DNA from: an uncultured Burkholderiaceae bacterium
GTDB taxonomy: Bacteria > Pseudomonadota > Gammaproteobacteria > Burkholderiales > Burkholderiaceae
Direction: 5' to 3'
DNA: 52,703 bases
Assembly (NCBI GenBank): GCA_937871985.1
Contig: CALMPB010000146.1
Location: 1 to 52,703 of the forward strand
The notes under the pieces are model-generated. The model did not search any database. It was not told the origin of the DNA and saw only the letters and a list, made by a program, of their open reading frames with translations. Positions 35,695 to 45,744 of this stretch are shown here, piece by piece; the first letter of the stretch is position 1, and each line of letters starts with the position of its first letter. The position numbers and the translations under genes are program-made.

Positions 35695-36047
35695 TGAAGA
35701 AGTTACTGCTATGCAGCATCTCAGCCATGCTGACGCTGACCTCTCTGACAACATCAGCACAGGATCAGCAGTTGACACAGGGGAAAGCGCTATTCGGCAA
35801 GTGGTGCGTCGCTTGCCACGGAACAGGACCAGGCCACCCCGGCACCCAGGCACTTGATCAGCGCTATCAGGGGTCGATGCCTGGTGCACTGGAACAACGT
35901 ACCAACCTCTCGCCGGAGTTTGTTGCAGTCTTTGTCCGTAATGGCATTTCAGTCATGCCGTTCTTCCGCAAGACCGAGATCAATGACAATGAACTCGCTG
36001 CAATCGGCGCCTATCTATCGTCGCCGAAAGGCACAGCCGGTAACTGA
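35691..36047 (+). CDS. c-type cytochrome subunit of the 4-alkylphenol flavocytochrome
   Basis: 118 residues: Sec signal (KKLLLCSISAMLTLTSLTTSAQ), one haem-c motif CVACH (about residue 40) and a probable axial Met in GISVMPFF. This fits the small subunit (PchC-like) of p-cresol methylhydroxylase-type enzymes, which takes electrons from FAD and hands them to azurin or another carrier. The ATGATG start overlaps the flavoprotein stop, so the two subunits are co-translated. Confidence 0.9.
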   Translation: MMKKLLLCSISAMLTLTSLTTSAQDQQLTQGKALFGKWCVACHGTGPGHPGTQALDQRYQGSMPGALEQRTNLSPEFVAVFVRNGISVMPFFRKTEINDNELAAIGAYLSSPKGTAGN

Positions 36048-36052
36048 GCCTC

Positions 36053-36084
36053 ACATTAACGCCCCACGTATGGGGCGTTAATGT
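36053..36084. terminator. Perfect hairpin between convergent genes
   Basis: 14-bp stem (ACATTAACGCCCCA / TGGGGCGTTAATGT) with the tetraloop CGTA, between the cytochrome stop and the stop of the opposing dehydrogenase gene. The symmetry fits a shared bidirectional terminator, though no strong T-run follows on either strand. Confidence 0.7.
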
Positions 36085-36110
36085 CTCAGTGGCTTATGAG
36101 GGCGCTTGAC

Positions 36111-36863
36111 TTAGACAATCGTGTAACCACCATCTACCAGGTAATAGGCACCGGTGACAAAGGAAGCATCGTCGGAAAGCAGAAAACGCACCACCTTGGC
36201 TACCTCATCGGGACGACCCAGGCGGGCGAGCGGGTGGCGACTGATAAGCTCGTTACGGGTTTCGTCTGGCAACGCATCCAGTAAAGGAGTGTTGATATAA
36301 GCTGGACCGACGGCATTGATTCGCAGCCCCTGCGACCCATATTCCGCTGCGGTATTTCGGGTCAGTCCGATCACACCATGCTTGGCGGCGGTATAGCCGC
36401 CCATGCCGATATTGGCTACCGCCGAATGAATCGAGGCCATATTCACGATTGCACAGTTCTCAGCACCTGCTGCGAGCAGTGCCGGAATCTGAGCACGCAT
36501 GCCGTAAAAAACGCCGTTGAGGTTGATATTGATGACGCGGTTCCAATCTTCAATATCGGCCTCTGCCGCATCGGCCACATTGCTGGCGACGCCAGCATTG
36601 TTCACTGCATAGTTCAGCTTGCCAAATGTATCTACAGCAAAAGCTACCAGCATTTCGTTATCCTCCACCAAGGCACTGTTGGCAACGAATACAGCCGCTT
36701 CGCCGTCAGCTGCCATGATTTCATCCACTACCCGCTGGGCGCTGTCCCGATTGATGTCAGCCACGACCACCTTGGCGCCAAGTCGGGCGAGCTCTTTGGC
36801 TACCGCCTCGCCAATACCAGAACCAGCCCCTGTAACCAGAGCAACCTTGTTATCGAATATCAT
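36111..36863 (-). CDS. Short-chain dehydrogenase, possibly 1-(4-hydroxyphenyl)ethanol dehydrogenase
   Basis: 250 residues of the classical SDR family: TGAGSGIG cofactor motif (residues about 12-19), NNAG, catalytic Ser in NMASIHSA and Tyr-x-x-x-Lys in YTAAKHG. C-terminal [11 protein letters not shown] completes the fold. It is convergent with the flavocytochrome genes. Oxidation of the secondary alcohol 1-(4-hydroxyphenyl)ethanol to 4-hydroxyacetophenone is the step of the pathway with no other dedicated gene here, so this enzyme is the obvious candidate, although the flavocytochrome itself may oxidise the alcohol. Confidence 0.85.
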   Translation of the reverse strand: MIFDNKVALVTGAGSGIGEAVAKELARLGAKVVVADINRDSAQRVVDEIMAADGEAAVFVANSALVEDNEMLVAFAVDTFGKLNYAVNNAGVASNVADAAEADIEDWNRVININLNGVFYGMRAQIPALLAAGAENCAIVNMASIHSAVANIGMGGYTAAKHGVIGLTRNTAAEYGSQGLRINAVGPAYINTPLLDALPDETRNELISRHPLARLGRPDEVAKVVRFLLSDDASFVTGAYYLVDGGYTIV

Positions 36864-36911
36864 GCTGTCCTACCTCTCTTTCTTTACTGAATTATGGTCG
36901 TCGGCCAGGCT

Positions 36912-36938
36912 CGACTTTCATGACCGACCTGAAAGTCG
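36912..36938. promoter_or_regulatory. Inverted repeat upstream of the dehydrogenase gene
   Basis: CGACTTTC, 11 bases, GAAAGTCG, about 50 bp upstream of the ATG at 36863. The position fits an operator for the minus-strand gene. The 36864-37131 gap otherwise holds nothing recognisable. Confidence 0.4.
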
Positions 36939-37526
36939 CGATCCGTCAATTCATTACTGCTCACAACGAGCATTCGGCGAAGCCGTTCAAAGGAACAAAA
37001 CGGGTGAAGCCATCATCAGTTCGGTACATAAGGCAAAACTGAGCGTGATAAAAAATAAACCAATGAATTAAGCGCTCAGGACACTAGGAACCGGAACCGT
37101 GGTGATGCCATCTGCTTAGGTCGCCGTCGGATCAGTCCTCCGCTAGAAAGCTCGCTGGCGGATTCATCAGTACATGCCAGAGAACGTTCAGCGTTGAGTG
37201 AACAGATTCAATAGCGTTACCCTCTTTTTGCAAGCAATCAAACAGCAAGCCTGTCGTACTAACACCAAAAAACTCCATCACGCGCCGTATATTGAGCGAC
37301 GCGGTTAATTCGCCAGCGCCCACGGCATTTTCAAGTACCGTTTTGAGATGCTGCATGAATCGTCCTCTGACACCAGCCAGTCGTTGCTGATGAACGGCTG
37401 AGTCTCCTCCGCAAGCCCCCTGATACATCATGATCTCTGCCAAGCGCCGAGGAATTTCTTCGCTGATTGTTTCTATCAGGCGTTGTTGCAACTGCTGCCA
37501 CGCCAGCGACAGAGGAAGGTCTTTAG

Positions 37527-38694
37527 GGAATCTCCGAACAAGCCTTCAGTTATGCGAGAATCCCCGCAACACCTGATCCGAGCCGCCCATGAGCCAGATG
37601 AGCTTTTCCGACTTTGAGTACGCCGGCAAGCGCAAGCAAACCCGCCGAGAGCGCTTCCTCGCCGAAATGGATCAGGTGGTGCCCTGGGCAGGCCTGCTGG
37701 AGCTGATCGAACCGTTCTACCCCAAGGCCGGCGGCGGTAGAAAACCCTATCCTCTGGAAACCATGCTGCGCATCCATCTGTTGCAGAACTGGTTCTCCCT
37801 GAGCGACCCGGCCATGGAAGAAGCGCTCTACGAAATCACGCCCATGCGCCAGTTCGCACGCCTGACGCTGAGCGCGCCAATCCCCGAAGACACCACGATC
37901 ATGAACTTCCGGCACTTGCTGGAGAAGCATCAGCTCGCACCGGCAATCCTTGCGGTCATCAATGGTTATCTGCAGGAAAAAGGCCTGTCGCTGCGCCAAG
38001 GCACCATCGTCGATGCCACCATTATTCATGCCCCCAGCTCGACCAAAAATAAAGAAGGCAAGCGTGATCCCGAGATGCACCAGACCAAGAAAGGCGGTCA
38101 GTATTTCTTCGGGATGAAGGCGCACATCGGTGCCGATGTCGAGTCCGGCCTGGTGCATCACGTCCATGGCACCGCTGCCAATGTGGCCGATGTCACGCAG
38201 GTGGCTGAACTGCTGCATGGCGAAGAAAACGCCGTGTATGCAGATGCCGGTTACACCGGTGTCGAAAGGCGCGAAGAGCATGAAAATCGGGGGGTGATCT
38301 GGCAGATTGCAGCGCGTCGCAGCACCTATTCCAAGCTGAACCAGCGCAGCGTACTGTACAAAGCCAAGCGCAAGATCGAGTTCTGCAAGGCTCAGACACG
38401 GGCCAAGGTCGAGCATCCGTTTCGCGTGATCAAGCGGCAGTTTGGTTACGTGAAAGTACGTTTTCGTGGGCTGATGAAAAACACGGCTCAGTTGACCACG
38501 CTGTTCGCCCTGGCAAACCTGTGGAGGGTTCGAAAACAGCTCATGGGTATGGGTGAGGTTCGCGTTTAACACGGAGAACCGGTCGAAAAAGCTCTCCGTA
38601 CATGATTTTTCGGTCACTTTTCGTCCAATGACGCTGTAGGTGCCTGGAAAATTGCAACTTGCCGCGGCTGCACGACAAGTTGATCGGAGCATCC
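37527..38694 (+). mobile_element. IS5-family insertion sequence, 1168 bp
   Basis: Bounded by imperfect inverted repeats: left GGAATCTCCGAACAAG, right (reverse complement) GGATGCTCCGATCAAC, 12 of 16 matching. It is flanked by a 4-bp duplication TTAG (37523-37526 and 38695-38698), which is the YTAR-type target expected for this family. One transposase gene reads on the plus strand. The intact duplication and full-length transposase point to a recent insertion. Confidence 0.93.
37589..38569 (+). CDS. IS5-family transposase
   Basis: 326 residues starting MSQMSFSDFEYAGKRKQTRR. An N-terminal DUF772-like region (PYPLETMLRIHLLQNWFSLSDPAMEEALYE) precedes the DDE domain: first Asp in GTIVDATIIHAPSS, second Asp in VYADAGYTGVERR and the Glu block RAKVEHPFRVIKRQFG. 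Length and motifs are complete, so it is probably active. Transposase mobilises the element by cut-and-paste at YTAR sites. Confidence 0.95.
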   Translation: MSQMSFSDFEYAGKRKQTRRERFLAEMDQVVPWAGLLELIEPFYPKAGGGRKPYPLETMLRIHLLQNWFSLSDPAMEEALYEITPMRQFARLTLSAPIPEDTTIMNFRHLLEKHQLAPAILAVINGYLQEKGLSLRQGTIVDATIIHAPSSTKNKEGKRDPEMHQTKKGGQYFFGMKAHIGADVESGLVHHVHGTAANVADVTQVAELLHGEENAVYADAGYTGVERREEHENRGVIWQIAARRSTYSKLNQRSVLYKAKRKIEFCKAQTRAKVEHPFRVIKRQFGYVKVRFRGLMKNTAQLTTLFALANLWRVRKQLMGMGEVRV

Positions 38695-38928
38695 TTAGGT
38701 ACTGTGCTTTCCAGTGGGAGAATTTGTTCATCGAAAATGGTTTTAAGCAAATCCTCCTTGCCCCTGAAATGCCAATAAATTGCCCCCCGCGTGACATTGG
38801 CCCGCTGCGCGATGTGCTCAAGCGTTGTTTCAGTCACACCAGCCTGCGAGAAAAGTTCTGTGGCTGAGGCCAGAATCCTCTGGCGTGTCAGGGCTGCCTC
38901 AGTTGCTGTCTTTCTAACCATCGACACG

Positions 38929-39711
38929 TTACCCGTGAATTGCCCGAGGCGTCCGAACGATCACCTTTTCAATATTCTTCTTGCATACCTGCAACGCGTG
39001 CTGAAAACGCCCCCCCGCGATCATTGCTCGCGAAGTTGGCGCTACGATCGAGATTGAATAGAGCCCCAAATAGGTGTCGAGCAGCGCGGCATAGGAACAC
39101 AGGCCCTCGACGTATTCGTTCTCATCCGTTGCCACACCGCTGGCCTTGACGTCCTTCAATTGCGCCAGCAATGCCTCGCGCTTCAGGCTTTTGGCCGTGC
39201 ACGCCGGCAATGGATCAGGCAGCAAGGCACGCAGGGTATCTTCAGGGAGTTCGGCCAACAGCACCTTGCCCCCCGAGGTCGCCATGGCGGGTACATGGAT
39301 ACCGATTGGAAAAACGACCCGCAGCTCTCGCTCGGCCACGATTCGGTCCATCACATAGACTTTGTCGCCGGACAGCGACGACAGGCACGTCGACTCCTGC
39401 ACCTGCTCCGACAGCGCAGTCAGGTGAGGCCTGACCAGGGAAATGATATCCATCTGGGTTTGAGTGATGAGTTGGCCGAACGCCGGCCCCAGGCGAAAAC
39501 CACCACTCGGCCCCCGTGCTTCCACCAAATGTTCCACCGCTAGTGCATTGATGATGCGCTGCACCGTCGAACGCGGTAGATCGACCACCTGGGCGATCGC
39601 CGCCAGACTCAACCCCTGGGGATTGTTGCCCAACGCCCGCATGATCGACGCGGCGCGGGCGATAACTTGTATCCCGCCATGTTTGCCAGTGCTTTCTTCC
39701 GTACCTGTCAT
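38929..39711 (-). CDS. ttgV: IclR-family repressor of the RND pump (TtgV/SrpS type)
   Basis: 260 residues. The N-terminal part ([33 protein letters not shown]) and the winged helix-turn-helix [14 protein letters not shown] are as I remember them from TtgV; the GAF-like effector domain follows, with [14 protein letters not shown] and a C-terminal dimer region. TtgV/SrpS represses the adjacent pump operon and its own gene and is released by aromatic solvents and alcohols. It is divergent from ttgG and appears intact, so the pump should still be repressed, unless the loss of the TetR partner alters this. Confidence 0.93.
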   Translation of the reverse strand: MTGTEESTGKHGGIQVIARAASIMRALGNNPQGLSLAAIAQVVDLPRSTVQRIINALAVEHLVEARGPSGGFRLGPAFGQLITQTQMDIISLVRPHLTALSEQVQESTCLSSLSGDKVYVMDRIVAERELRVVFPIGIHVPAMATSGGKVLLAELPEDTLRALLPDPLPACTAKSLKREALLAQLKDVKASGVATDENEYVEGLCSYAALLDTYLGLYSISIVAPTSRAMIAGGRFQHALQVCKKNIEKVIVRTPRAIHG

Positions 39712-39945
39712 ACCACCCTCTTGATGTCCGCCTGTCGCGGTTCATTGAATCGTCACTTTGCGCCACCACTCTAGTGCCAACCGCTCGATCCAGCCAGCCA
39801 CGCGGCTTGCTGAACAAAGGCTATACTGAGTGCCTACCTTATGCCAGCAGTGTTTGACTTGGAAAGGCCACATTGCGGTACACTATACCGTATTACGATC
39901 CATTAACCAGTACCTGACTGGCCGACCTCGCACAGGAGACACGCG
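39712..39945. promoter_or_regulatory. ttgV-ttgG divergent promoter/operator region
   Basis: A possible -35 TTGACT at 39853-39858 precedes TACACT at 39878-39883 (19-base spacer), and CGGTA-CACTA-TACCG at 39876-39890 is an inverted repeat overlapping that -10. In the homologous systems TtgV binds a site overlapping both divergent promoters, so this is the expected operator. Confidence 0.6.
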
Positions 39946-41094
39946 GTGAAGCTCAACAAAACCTTTCCCACAAGACAGCTGATCCCCCTGGCAGCCCTTT
40001 GGCTGCTGGCGGGTTGCGGTAACCAGGAGGCCGCGAAGAACGAGCAGCCCCCACCCGAAGTCGGGGTCTATACCGTGAAGTCACAAGCGCTGACATTGAC
40101 GACCGACCTGCCGGGGCGTACCTCGGCGTTTCGCATTTCCGAAGTCCGGCCCCAGGTGTCGGGCATCCTGGAAAAACGCCAGTTCGTCGAAGGCGCCGAG
40201 GTCAAGCAGGGCCAGCCGCTGTACCAGATCGACCCACGTACCTATCAGGCGCGCCAGGCCAGGGCCGAGGCCACCCTGTTGACGGCACAGAACCTGGCAC
40301 GTCGCTACGAGCGACTGCTCAAGACCAACGCCATCAGTCAGCAGCAGTACGACGACGCCCAGGCCGCCTGGAAACAGGCCCAGGCTGAAGCCCAGATCGC
40401 ACGCATCGATGTGCAGTACACCAAGGTGCTGGCACCGATCTCCGGTCGTATCGGCCGCTCGGCAGTCACCGAAGGTGCGCTGGTGACCAATGGCCAGGCC
40501 CAGGCGCTGGCCACCGTCACCCAGCTCGACCCGATTTATGTCGATGTCAATCAACCTATCACCCGCCTGCTCAGGCTCAAGCGTGCGCTGGAATCCGGGC
40601 GCCTGCAGCGGGTAGGTGAAGACCGGGCACAAGTCAGCCTCACACTGGATGACGGGTCCCTTTATCCGCTCAAGGGCGTGCTGCGTTTCTCTGAAGTCAG
40701 CGTCGACCCCACTACCGGCTCGGTGACCCTGCGGGCCGAGTTCCCCAACCCCGACCGCAAGCTGCTGCCAGGCATGTTTGTCCACGCGCTGCTCAGCGAA
40801 GGTGAACAGCAGGCGGCCATCCTCGTTCCGCAGCAGGCGGTGGACCGCGATGCCCGCGGCACCCCGACCGTATGGGTGGTCAAGCCCGACAGCACCGTCG
40901 AACGGCGCGAAGTGGAAACCCTGCGCACCGTGGGCAATGCCTGGTTGATCGGCGACGGCATCAAGGATGGCGAACGCGTGATTACCGAAGGTGTGCAACT
41001 AGCCCGCGCCGGGATCAAGGTCAAGCCAGTGGACGCCAAGAACGTCAACCTGGTCGCCGATTTCCCGCCGCTGGCGGACACCCAGTCCCATTGA
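39946..41094 (+). CDS. ttgG: Solvent efflux pump periplasmic adaptor (TtgG/SrpA)
   Basis: 382 residues; lipoprotein signal ending LLAGC (about residue 24), then the membrane-fusion fold: lipoyl half-motifs around RPQVSGILEKRQFVEGAEVKQGQ and TKVLAPISGRIGRS, a coiled-coil hairpin between them (ARAEATLLTAQNLARRYERLL) and a beta-barrel domain. It bridges the inner-membrane transporter and outer-membrane channel. First gene of a three-gene operon for export of toluene-type solvents and antibiotics. GC-rich codon use equals that of the downstream genes. Confidence 0.94.
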   Translation: MKLNKTFPTRQLIPLAALWLLAGCGNQEAAKNEQPPPEVGVYTVKSQALTLTTDLPGRTSAFRISEVRPQVSGILEKRQFVEGAEVKQGQPLYQIDPRTYQARQARAEATLLTAQNLARRYERLLKTNAISQQQYDDAQAAWKQAQAEAQIARIDVQYTKVLAPISGRIGRSAVTEGALVTNGQAQALATVTQLDPIYVDVNQPITRLLRLKRALESGRLQRVGEDRAQVSLTLDDGSLYPLKGVLRFSEVSVDPTTGSVTLRAEFPNPDRKLLPGMFVHALLSEGEQQAAILVPQQAVDRDARGTPTVWVVKPDSTVERREVETLRTVGNAWLIGDGIKDGERVITEGVQLARAGIKVKPVDAKNVNLVADFPPLADTQSH

Positions 41095-41108
41095 GGAGTT
41101 AGTGATCC

Positions 41109-44100
41109 ATGTCTCGCTTTTTCATTGACCGACCGATCTTCGCCTGGGTACTGGCGATCGTCGCCATGCTGGCGGGGGCGCTGTCGCTGATGAACATGCC
41201 CATCAGCCAGTACCCCAACATTGCCGCACCCGCCGTGTCGATCCAGGTCACCTACCCGGGTGCTTCGGCCCAGACCGTGCAGGACACCGTGGTCCAGGTC
41301 ATCGAGCAGCAGCTCAGCGGCCTCGACGGCTTTCGCTACATGTCCGCCGAGAGTGCCTCGGACGGCAGCATGAACATCATCGTAACCTTCGAACAGGGCA
41401 CCAACCCGGACATCGCCCAGGTCCAGGTGCAGAACAAACTGCAGCTGGCCACCCCGCGCCTGCCTGAGGAGGTGCAACGCCAAGGCCTGCGGGTGGTGAA
41501 GTACCAGATGAACTTCTTCCTGATCATCGGCCTGGTGGACAAGACCGGCAAGATGACCAACTTCGACCTGGGCAACGTGATTGCCTCGCAGTTGCAGGAC
41601 CCGATTTCGCGTATCAATGGTGTGGGCGACTACATGCTGTTCGGCTCGCCCTATGCCATGCGCATCTGGCTCGACCCGGTCAAGCTCAACAGCTACCAGC
41701 TCACCCCAGGCGATGTGGCCCAGGCCATTCGCGAGCAGAACGTGCAGGTATCCTCCGGCCAGCTCGGCGGTTTGCCGACCCGCTCCGGTGTGCAGCTCAA
41801 CGCCACGGTACTGGGCAAGACCCGCATGACCACCCCGGCCGAGTTCGAAGAGATCTTGGTCAAGGTCAAGGCCGATGGCTCCCAGGTACGCGTCAAGGAC
41901 CTGGGCAAGGTCGCCCTGGCCTCCGACAACTTCGCCATCTCGTCGAAGTACCGCGGCGAGTACTCGGCGGGCCTTGCCCTGCGCCTGGCCAGCGGCGGCA
42001 ACCTGCTGGAGACGGTGAAAGCAGTCAAGGCGGAGCTGGAAAAACAGAAAGCCTACCTGCCTGAAGGCGTCGAGGTGATCTACCCGTACGACACCACGCC
42101 GGTCGTCGAGGCATCCATCGAGTCGGTGGTGCATACCATCGGCGAAGCGGTGATCCTGGTGTTCCTGGTGATGTTCCTGTTCCTGCAGAGCTTCCGTGCG
42201 ACGCTGATCCCGACCCTGGCGGTGCCGGTAGTGTTGCTGGCAGCCTTTGCCCTGCTGCCGACCTTCGGCATCACCATCAACGTATTGACCATGTACGCCA
42301 TGGTGCTAGCGATCGGACTTCTGGTGGACGATGCCATCGTCGTGGTGGAAAACGTCGAGCGATTGATGCACGAGGAAGGCTTGTCGCCCCTTGAAGCGAC
42401 GCGCAAGTCCATGCAGCAGATTTCTGGTGCCTTGGTCGGCATCGGTATGGTGCTGTCTGCGGTGTTCGTGCCCATGGCCTTCTTCGGCGGTTCAGCGGGC
42501 ATCATCTACAAGCAGTTCGCCGTCACCATCGTCATCTGCATGGCGTTGTCGGTACTGGTTGCGCTGATTTTCACACCCGCCTTATGCGCCACCATTCTCA
42601 AGGCCCCACAAGGTCATGGGCACCAAGAGCGAAAAGGCTTCTTCGGCTGGTTCAACCGCGTTTTCGACCGTAGTACCGCACGCTTCGAACGCGGCGTGGG
42701 CGGCATCCTCAAGCACCGTGGCCGCTACCTGCTGATCTTCGCCCTGATCACCGCCGGCACCGGCTATCTGTTCACTCAAATTCCCAAGGCGTTTCTACCG
42801 AACGAGGACCAGGGGTTGATGATGGCAGAGGTGCGCATGCCACTGAACGCCTCGGCCGAACGTACCGAAGCCGTGCTGCAGGAGGTCAAGGACTACCTAG
42901 TCAACGACGAAGGCGAACTGGTCGAGCACGTCATGACGATCAACGGCTTCAACTTTGCCGGCCGTGGGCAGAACTCCGGCCTGGTGCTGATCGTGCTCAA
43001 GGACTGGGCCGTCCGCCAAGGTGCAGGGCAGGATGCGTTCAGCCTGGCCCAGCGCGCCAATGAGCGTTTAACCCATATCAAAGACGGCCAGGCCATGGTC
43101 TTCGTGCCCCCTGCCATCCTCGAGATGGGTAACGCGATGGGCTTTGACCTGTACCTGCAGGACAACTCCGGCCTGGGCCACGAGGCCTTGATGAAGGCAC
43201 GCAACCAGTTCCTGCAACTGGCGGCAGAAAACCCCAAGCTCAAGGCCGTGCGCCCCAATGGCAAGGATGACGAGCCGCAGTTCCAGGTGCGCATCGACGA
43301 CGAGAAAGCCCGCGCCCTGCAGGTCAGCATCGCCTCGATCAACGAAACCATGAGCGCTGCCTGGGGCTCGATGTATGTCAATGACTTCATCGACCTGGGC
43401 CGGGTCAAGCGTGTGTACCTGCAAGGCGTCGACAGCTCGCGCATTGCGCCGGAAGACTTCGACAAATGGTACGTGCGCAATGCCCTGGGCGAAATGGTGC
43501 CGTTCTCGGCGTTCGCCACCGGTGATTGGGTCTACGGCTCGCCCAAGCTGGAACGCTACGGTGGTATCTCGTCCTTGCAGATCCTCGGTGAACCGGCCGC
43601 TGGCTACAGCACCGGTGACGCCATGGTGGCGATCGGCGAGATCATGCAACAGCTGCCACCGGGTATCGGCCTCAGCTACAACGGCCTGTCCTACGAGGAG
43701 ATCAAGACCGGCAACCAGGCCCCGATACTCTACGCCCTGACCGTCATCATCGTGTTCTTGTGCCTGGCGGCACTGTACGAAAGCTGGTCGGTACCCGTGT
43801 CGGTAATCTTGGTGGTGCCACTGGGCATCCTCGGCGCCGTACTCGCCACCCTGATGCGCGGCCTCGAGGCCGACGTGTACTTCCAGATCGGCCTGATGAC
43901 CACAGTCGGCCTGACCGCGAAGAACGCCATCCTGATCATCGAGTTCGCCAAGGAACTGTACGAGAAAGAAGGCGTGCCGCTGGCCAAGGCGGCCATCGAA
44001 GCGGCCAAGCTGCGGCTGCGGCCGATCATCATGACCTCGCTGGCCTTCACCTTCGGTGTATTGCCCATGGCACTCAACACCGGCGCCGGTGCCGGCAGCC

Positions 44101-44246
44101 AGCACTCGATCGCGACCGGTGTCGTCGGCGGGATGATCACCGCCACGGTTCTTGCGGTGTTCTTCGTCCCCTTGTTCTACGTGGTGGTGGTGAAATTGTT
44201 CGAACGCAAGCAACGAGTGGCAGCAGCCCAAGGAGAGTCGGCATGA
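41109..44246 (+). CDS. ttgH: RND solvent efflux transporter (TtgH/SrpB)
   Basis: 1045 residues, full length for the HAE1 group. [26 protein letters not shown] is the standard start; the proton relay Asp-Asp is in [19 protein letters not shown] (TM4), Lys in [18 protein letters not shown] (TM10), and two large periplasmic loops sit between TM1-2 and TM7-8. The trimer expels solvents and drugs using the proton gradient. It is 14 bp from ttgG and overlaps ttgI by four bases. Intact. Confidence 0.96.
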   Translation: MSRFFIDRPIFAWVLAIVAMLAGALSLMNMPISQYPNIAAPAVSIQVTYPGASAQTVQDTVVQVIEQQLSGLDGFRYMSAESASDGSMNIIVTFEQGTNPDIAQVQVQNKLQLATPRLPEEVQRQGLRVVKYQMNFFLIIGLVDKTGKMTNFDLGNVIASQLQDPISRINGVGDYMLFGSPYAMRIWLDPVKLNSYQLTPGDVAQAIREQNVQVSSGQLGGLPTRSGVQLNATVLGKTRMTTPAEFEEILVKVKADGSQVRVKDLGKVALASDNFAISSKYRGEYSAGLALRLASGGNLLETVKAVKAELEKQKAYLPEGVEVIYPYDTTPVVEASIESVVHTIGEAVILVFLVMFLFLQSFRATLIPTLAVPVVLLAAFALLPTFGITINVLTMYAMVLAIGLLVDDAIVVVENVERLMHEEGLSPLEATRKSMQQISGALVGIGMVLSAVFVPMAFFGGSAGIIYKQFAVTIVICMALSVLVALIFTPALCATILKAPQGHGHQERKGFFGWFNRVFDRSTARFERGVGGILKHRGRYLLIFALITAGTGYLFTQIPKAFLPNEDQGLMMAEVRMPLNASAERTEAVLQEVKDYLVNDEGELVEHVMTINGFNFAGRGQNSGLVLIVLKDWAVRQGAGQDAFSLAQRANERLTHIKDGQAMVFVPPAILEMGNAMGFDLYLQDNSGLGHEALMKARNQFLQLAAENPKLKAVRPNGKDDEPQFQVRIDDEKARALQVSIASINETMSAAWGSMYVNDFIDLGRVKRVYLQGVDSSRIAPEDFDKWYVRNALGEMVPFSAFATGDWVYGSPKLERYGGISSLQILGEPAAGYSTGDAMVAIGEIMQQLPPGIGLSYNGLSYEEIKTGNQAPILYALTVIIVFLCLAALYESWSVPVSVILVVPLGILGAVLATLMRGLEADVYFQIGLMTTVGLTAKNAILIIEFAKELYEKEGVPLAKAAIEAAKLRLRPIIMTSLAFTFGVLPMALNTGAGAGSQHSIATGVVGGMITATVLAVFFVPLFYVVVVKLFERKQRVAAAQGESA

Positions 44247-45670
44247 AGCTGCGATACCTCTCGATCGCGCTGGGGCTGACCTTGCCAGGCTGCAGCCTGA
44301 TCCCCGACTATCACCGCCCTGAAGCGCCCATACAGGCAGACTGGCCCGCGGGCCCGGCCTACGCGAAAGACCAGGCACAAGGTGGGCAAGAAGCCACCCT
44401 GAGCTGGCAGACGTTCTTCCGCGACCCCGCCATGCGCCAGTTGATCGGCGTCGCGCTGGACCACAACCGCGACCTGCGCCAGGCAGCGTTGAATGTCGAG
44501 GCATACCGGGCGCTGCACCGCATCGAGCGCTCGGCCCTGTTCCCGACGATCGATGCCAACGCTGGCGGAACACGCCAGCGAGTGCCCGACGACTTGTCCA
44601 CCACCGGCGATACCGAGATTCAGAGCCAGTACTCGGCGACCCTGGGCATTGCCTACGAAGTGGACATGTTCGGCCGCCTGCGCAGCCTGGAACGTGCCGC
44701 GCTGCAGCAATACCTGGCCACCGCCGAAACCCAGCGCGCCGTACAGCTTGCCCTGGTCGGCGACGTTGCCATTGCCTACCTGACCTGGCGCAGCGACCAG
44801 GCCCAATTGGAACTGGCCAGCTCCACCTTGGAAAGCTACCAGTACAGCCTGGAGCTGATCCGCTCGAGCAGCGAAGTCGGCACCGCCTCGGCGCTCGATG
44901 TACGCCAGGCGCGCAGCCTGGTGGAAACCGCACGTGTGCAGAAAGCCCTGTACACCCGTCAGGTCGCGCAGGACGTCAACGCCCTGCAGTTGCTGCTCGG
45001 CACCAAGTTGCCGGGCAACCTGCCGGCCCGCGATACCCTGGAACAACCGCTGGCAACACTGTCTGCAGGCATGCCGGCCGACCTGTTGCTGCGCCGGCCA
45101 GACATCCGCGCGGCCGAACACCGCTTGCTGGCGGCCAATGCCGACATCGGCGCTGCACGCGCGGCGTTCTTCCCCAGCATCACCCTCACCGCGGCGGCCG
45201 GTACCGCCAGCCGCGATCTCGACGGTTTGTTCGAGGGTGGCTCGGGGGTCTGGAGCTTCATGCCGCAGATCAACCTACCAATCTTTACCGCCGGTCGCCT
45301 GAGCGCCAACCTTGATTACCGCAAGGTGGTCAAGGACATCAATGTCGCCCAGTACGAGCAAAGCATCCAGAACGCCTTCCGTGAGGTGGCCGATGGGCTG
45401 GCGGCGTACGGTACATTCGGTGAACAGTTGCAAGCCCAACACGACCTGGTCGATAACAACCAGGAGTACTACAAACTGGCCAACCAGCGTTACGACGAAG
45501 GGGTGGACAACTACCTGGTAGTGCTCGACGCCCAGCGCGAACTGTTTGCTGCCCAACAGCAATTGCTCAAGGATCACCTGAGCCAGCTCAGCAGCGAAGT
45601 CAGCCTGTTCAAGGCGCTTGGTGGCGGCTGGGATGCCCAGCCTTCCACGCCCCTTGCCAGCCTGAAATGA
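44243..45670 (+). CDS. ttgI: Efflux outer-membrane channel (TtgI/SrpC)
   Basis: 475 residues from [17 protein letters not shown] at 44243; a longer upstream frame overlaps ttgH and is not used. It has a lipoprotein signal (LTLPGC), and the TolC/OprM fold with repeated helical pairs ([31 protein letters not shown]; later [24 protein letters not shown] and [28 protein letters not shown]). It forms the outer duct of the pump. A strong hairpin follows the stop immediately. Confidence 0.95.
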   Translation: MKLRYLSIALGLTLPGCSLIPDYHRPEAPIQADWPAGPAYAKDQAQGGQEATLSWQTFFRDPAMRQLIGVALDHNRDLRQAALNVEAYRALHRIERSALFPTIDANAGGTRQRVPDDLSTTGDTEIQSQYSATLGIAYEVDMFGRLRSLERAALQQYLATAETQRAVQLALVGDVAIAYLTWRSDQAQLELASSTLESYQYSLELIRSSSEVGTASALDVRQARSLVETARVQKALYTRQVAQDVNALQLLLGTKLPGNLPARDTLEQPLATLSAGMPADLLLRRPDIRAAEHRLLAANADIGAARAAFFPSITLTAAAGTASRDLDGLFEGGSGVWSFMPQINLPIFTAGRLSANLDYRKVVKDINVAQYEQSIQNAFREVADGLAAYGTFGEQLQAQHDLVDNNQEYYKLANQRYDEGVDNYLVVLDAQRELFAAQQQLLKDHLSQLSSEVSLFKALGGGWDAQPSTPLASLK

Positions 45671-45708
45671 TGCATTCCCGGGTCGGTCCGCGCCGACCCG
45701 GGAATGCA
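45671..45708 (+). terminator. Hairpin ending the ttgGHI operon
   Basis: Perfect 16-bp stem (TGCATTCCCGGGTCGG / CCGACCCGGGAATGCA) with a 6-base loop, starting right after the ttgI stop. No strong T-run follows (GTAACCCAGTCGTTTTA), so it may end transcription partially or protect the mRNA 3' end. Confidence 0.75.
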
Positions 45709-45744
45709 GTAACCCAGTCGTTTTACAGACGTAAGGAATACATA

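Larger units (their letters stand above)
37132..38921 (-). pseudogene. srpR: TetR regulator of the efflux locus (SrpR/TtgW type), split by an IS5-family element
   Basis: The N-terminal half (38921 down to the TTAG at 38695) and the C-terminal half (37526 down to 37132) lie on either side of the insertion element. Removing 37527-38694 and one TTAG copy rejoins them in frame as LESTVPKDLPLSLAW, giving a 205-residue protein that starts MVRKTATEAALTRQRIL, with the TetR helix-turn-helix (VTETTLEHIAQRANVTRGAIYWHF) and a full ligand domain. It resembles SrpR of P. putida S12, described as an anti-repressor of SrpS; the counterpart ttgW elsewhere is reported as non-functional. The insertion falls after codon 75, so the ligand domain is lost. 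It follows the IclR gene after about seven bases as a two-gene operon. Confidence 0.9.

Noticed and set aside
37550..38821. A 423-codon frame antisense to the IS5 transposase running into the tetR fragment
   Set aside because: It has no ribosome site or motif, and the plus-strand transposase has the full DDE set.
43068..44933. A 621-codon open frame on the minus strand opposite ttgH and ttgI
   Set aside because: Composition is unnatural and it covers two confident genes of the pump.
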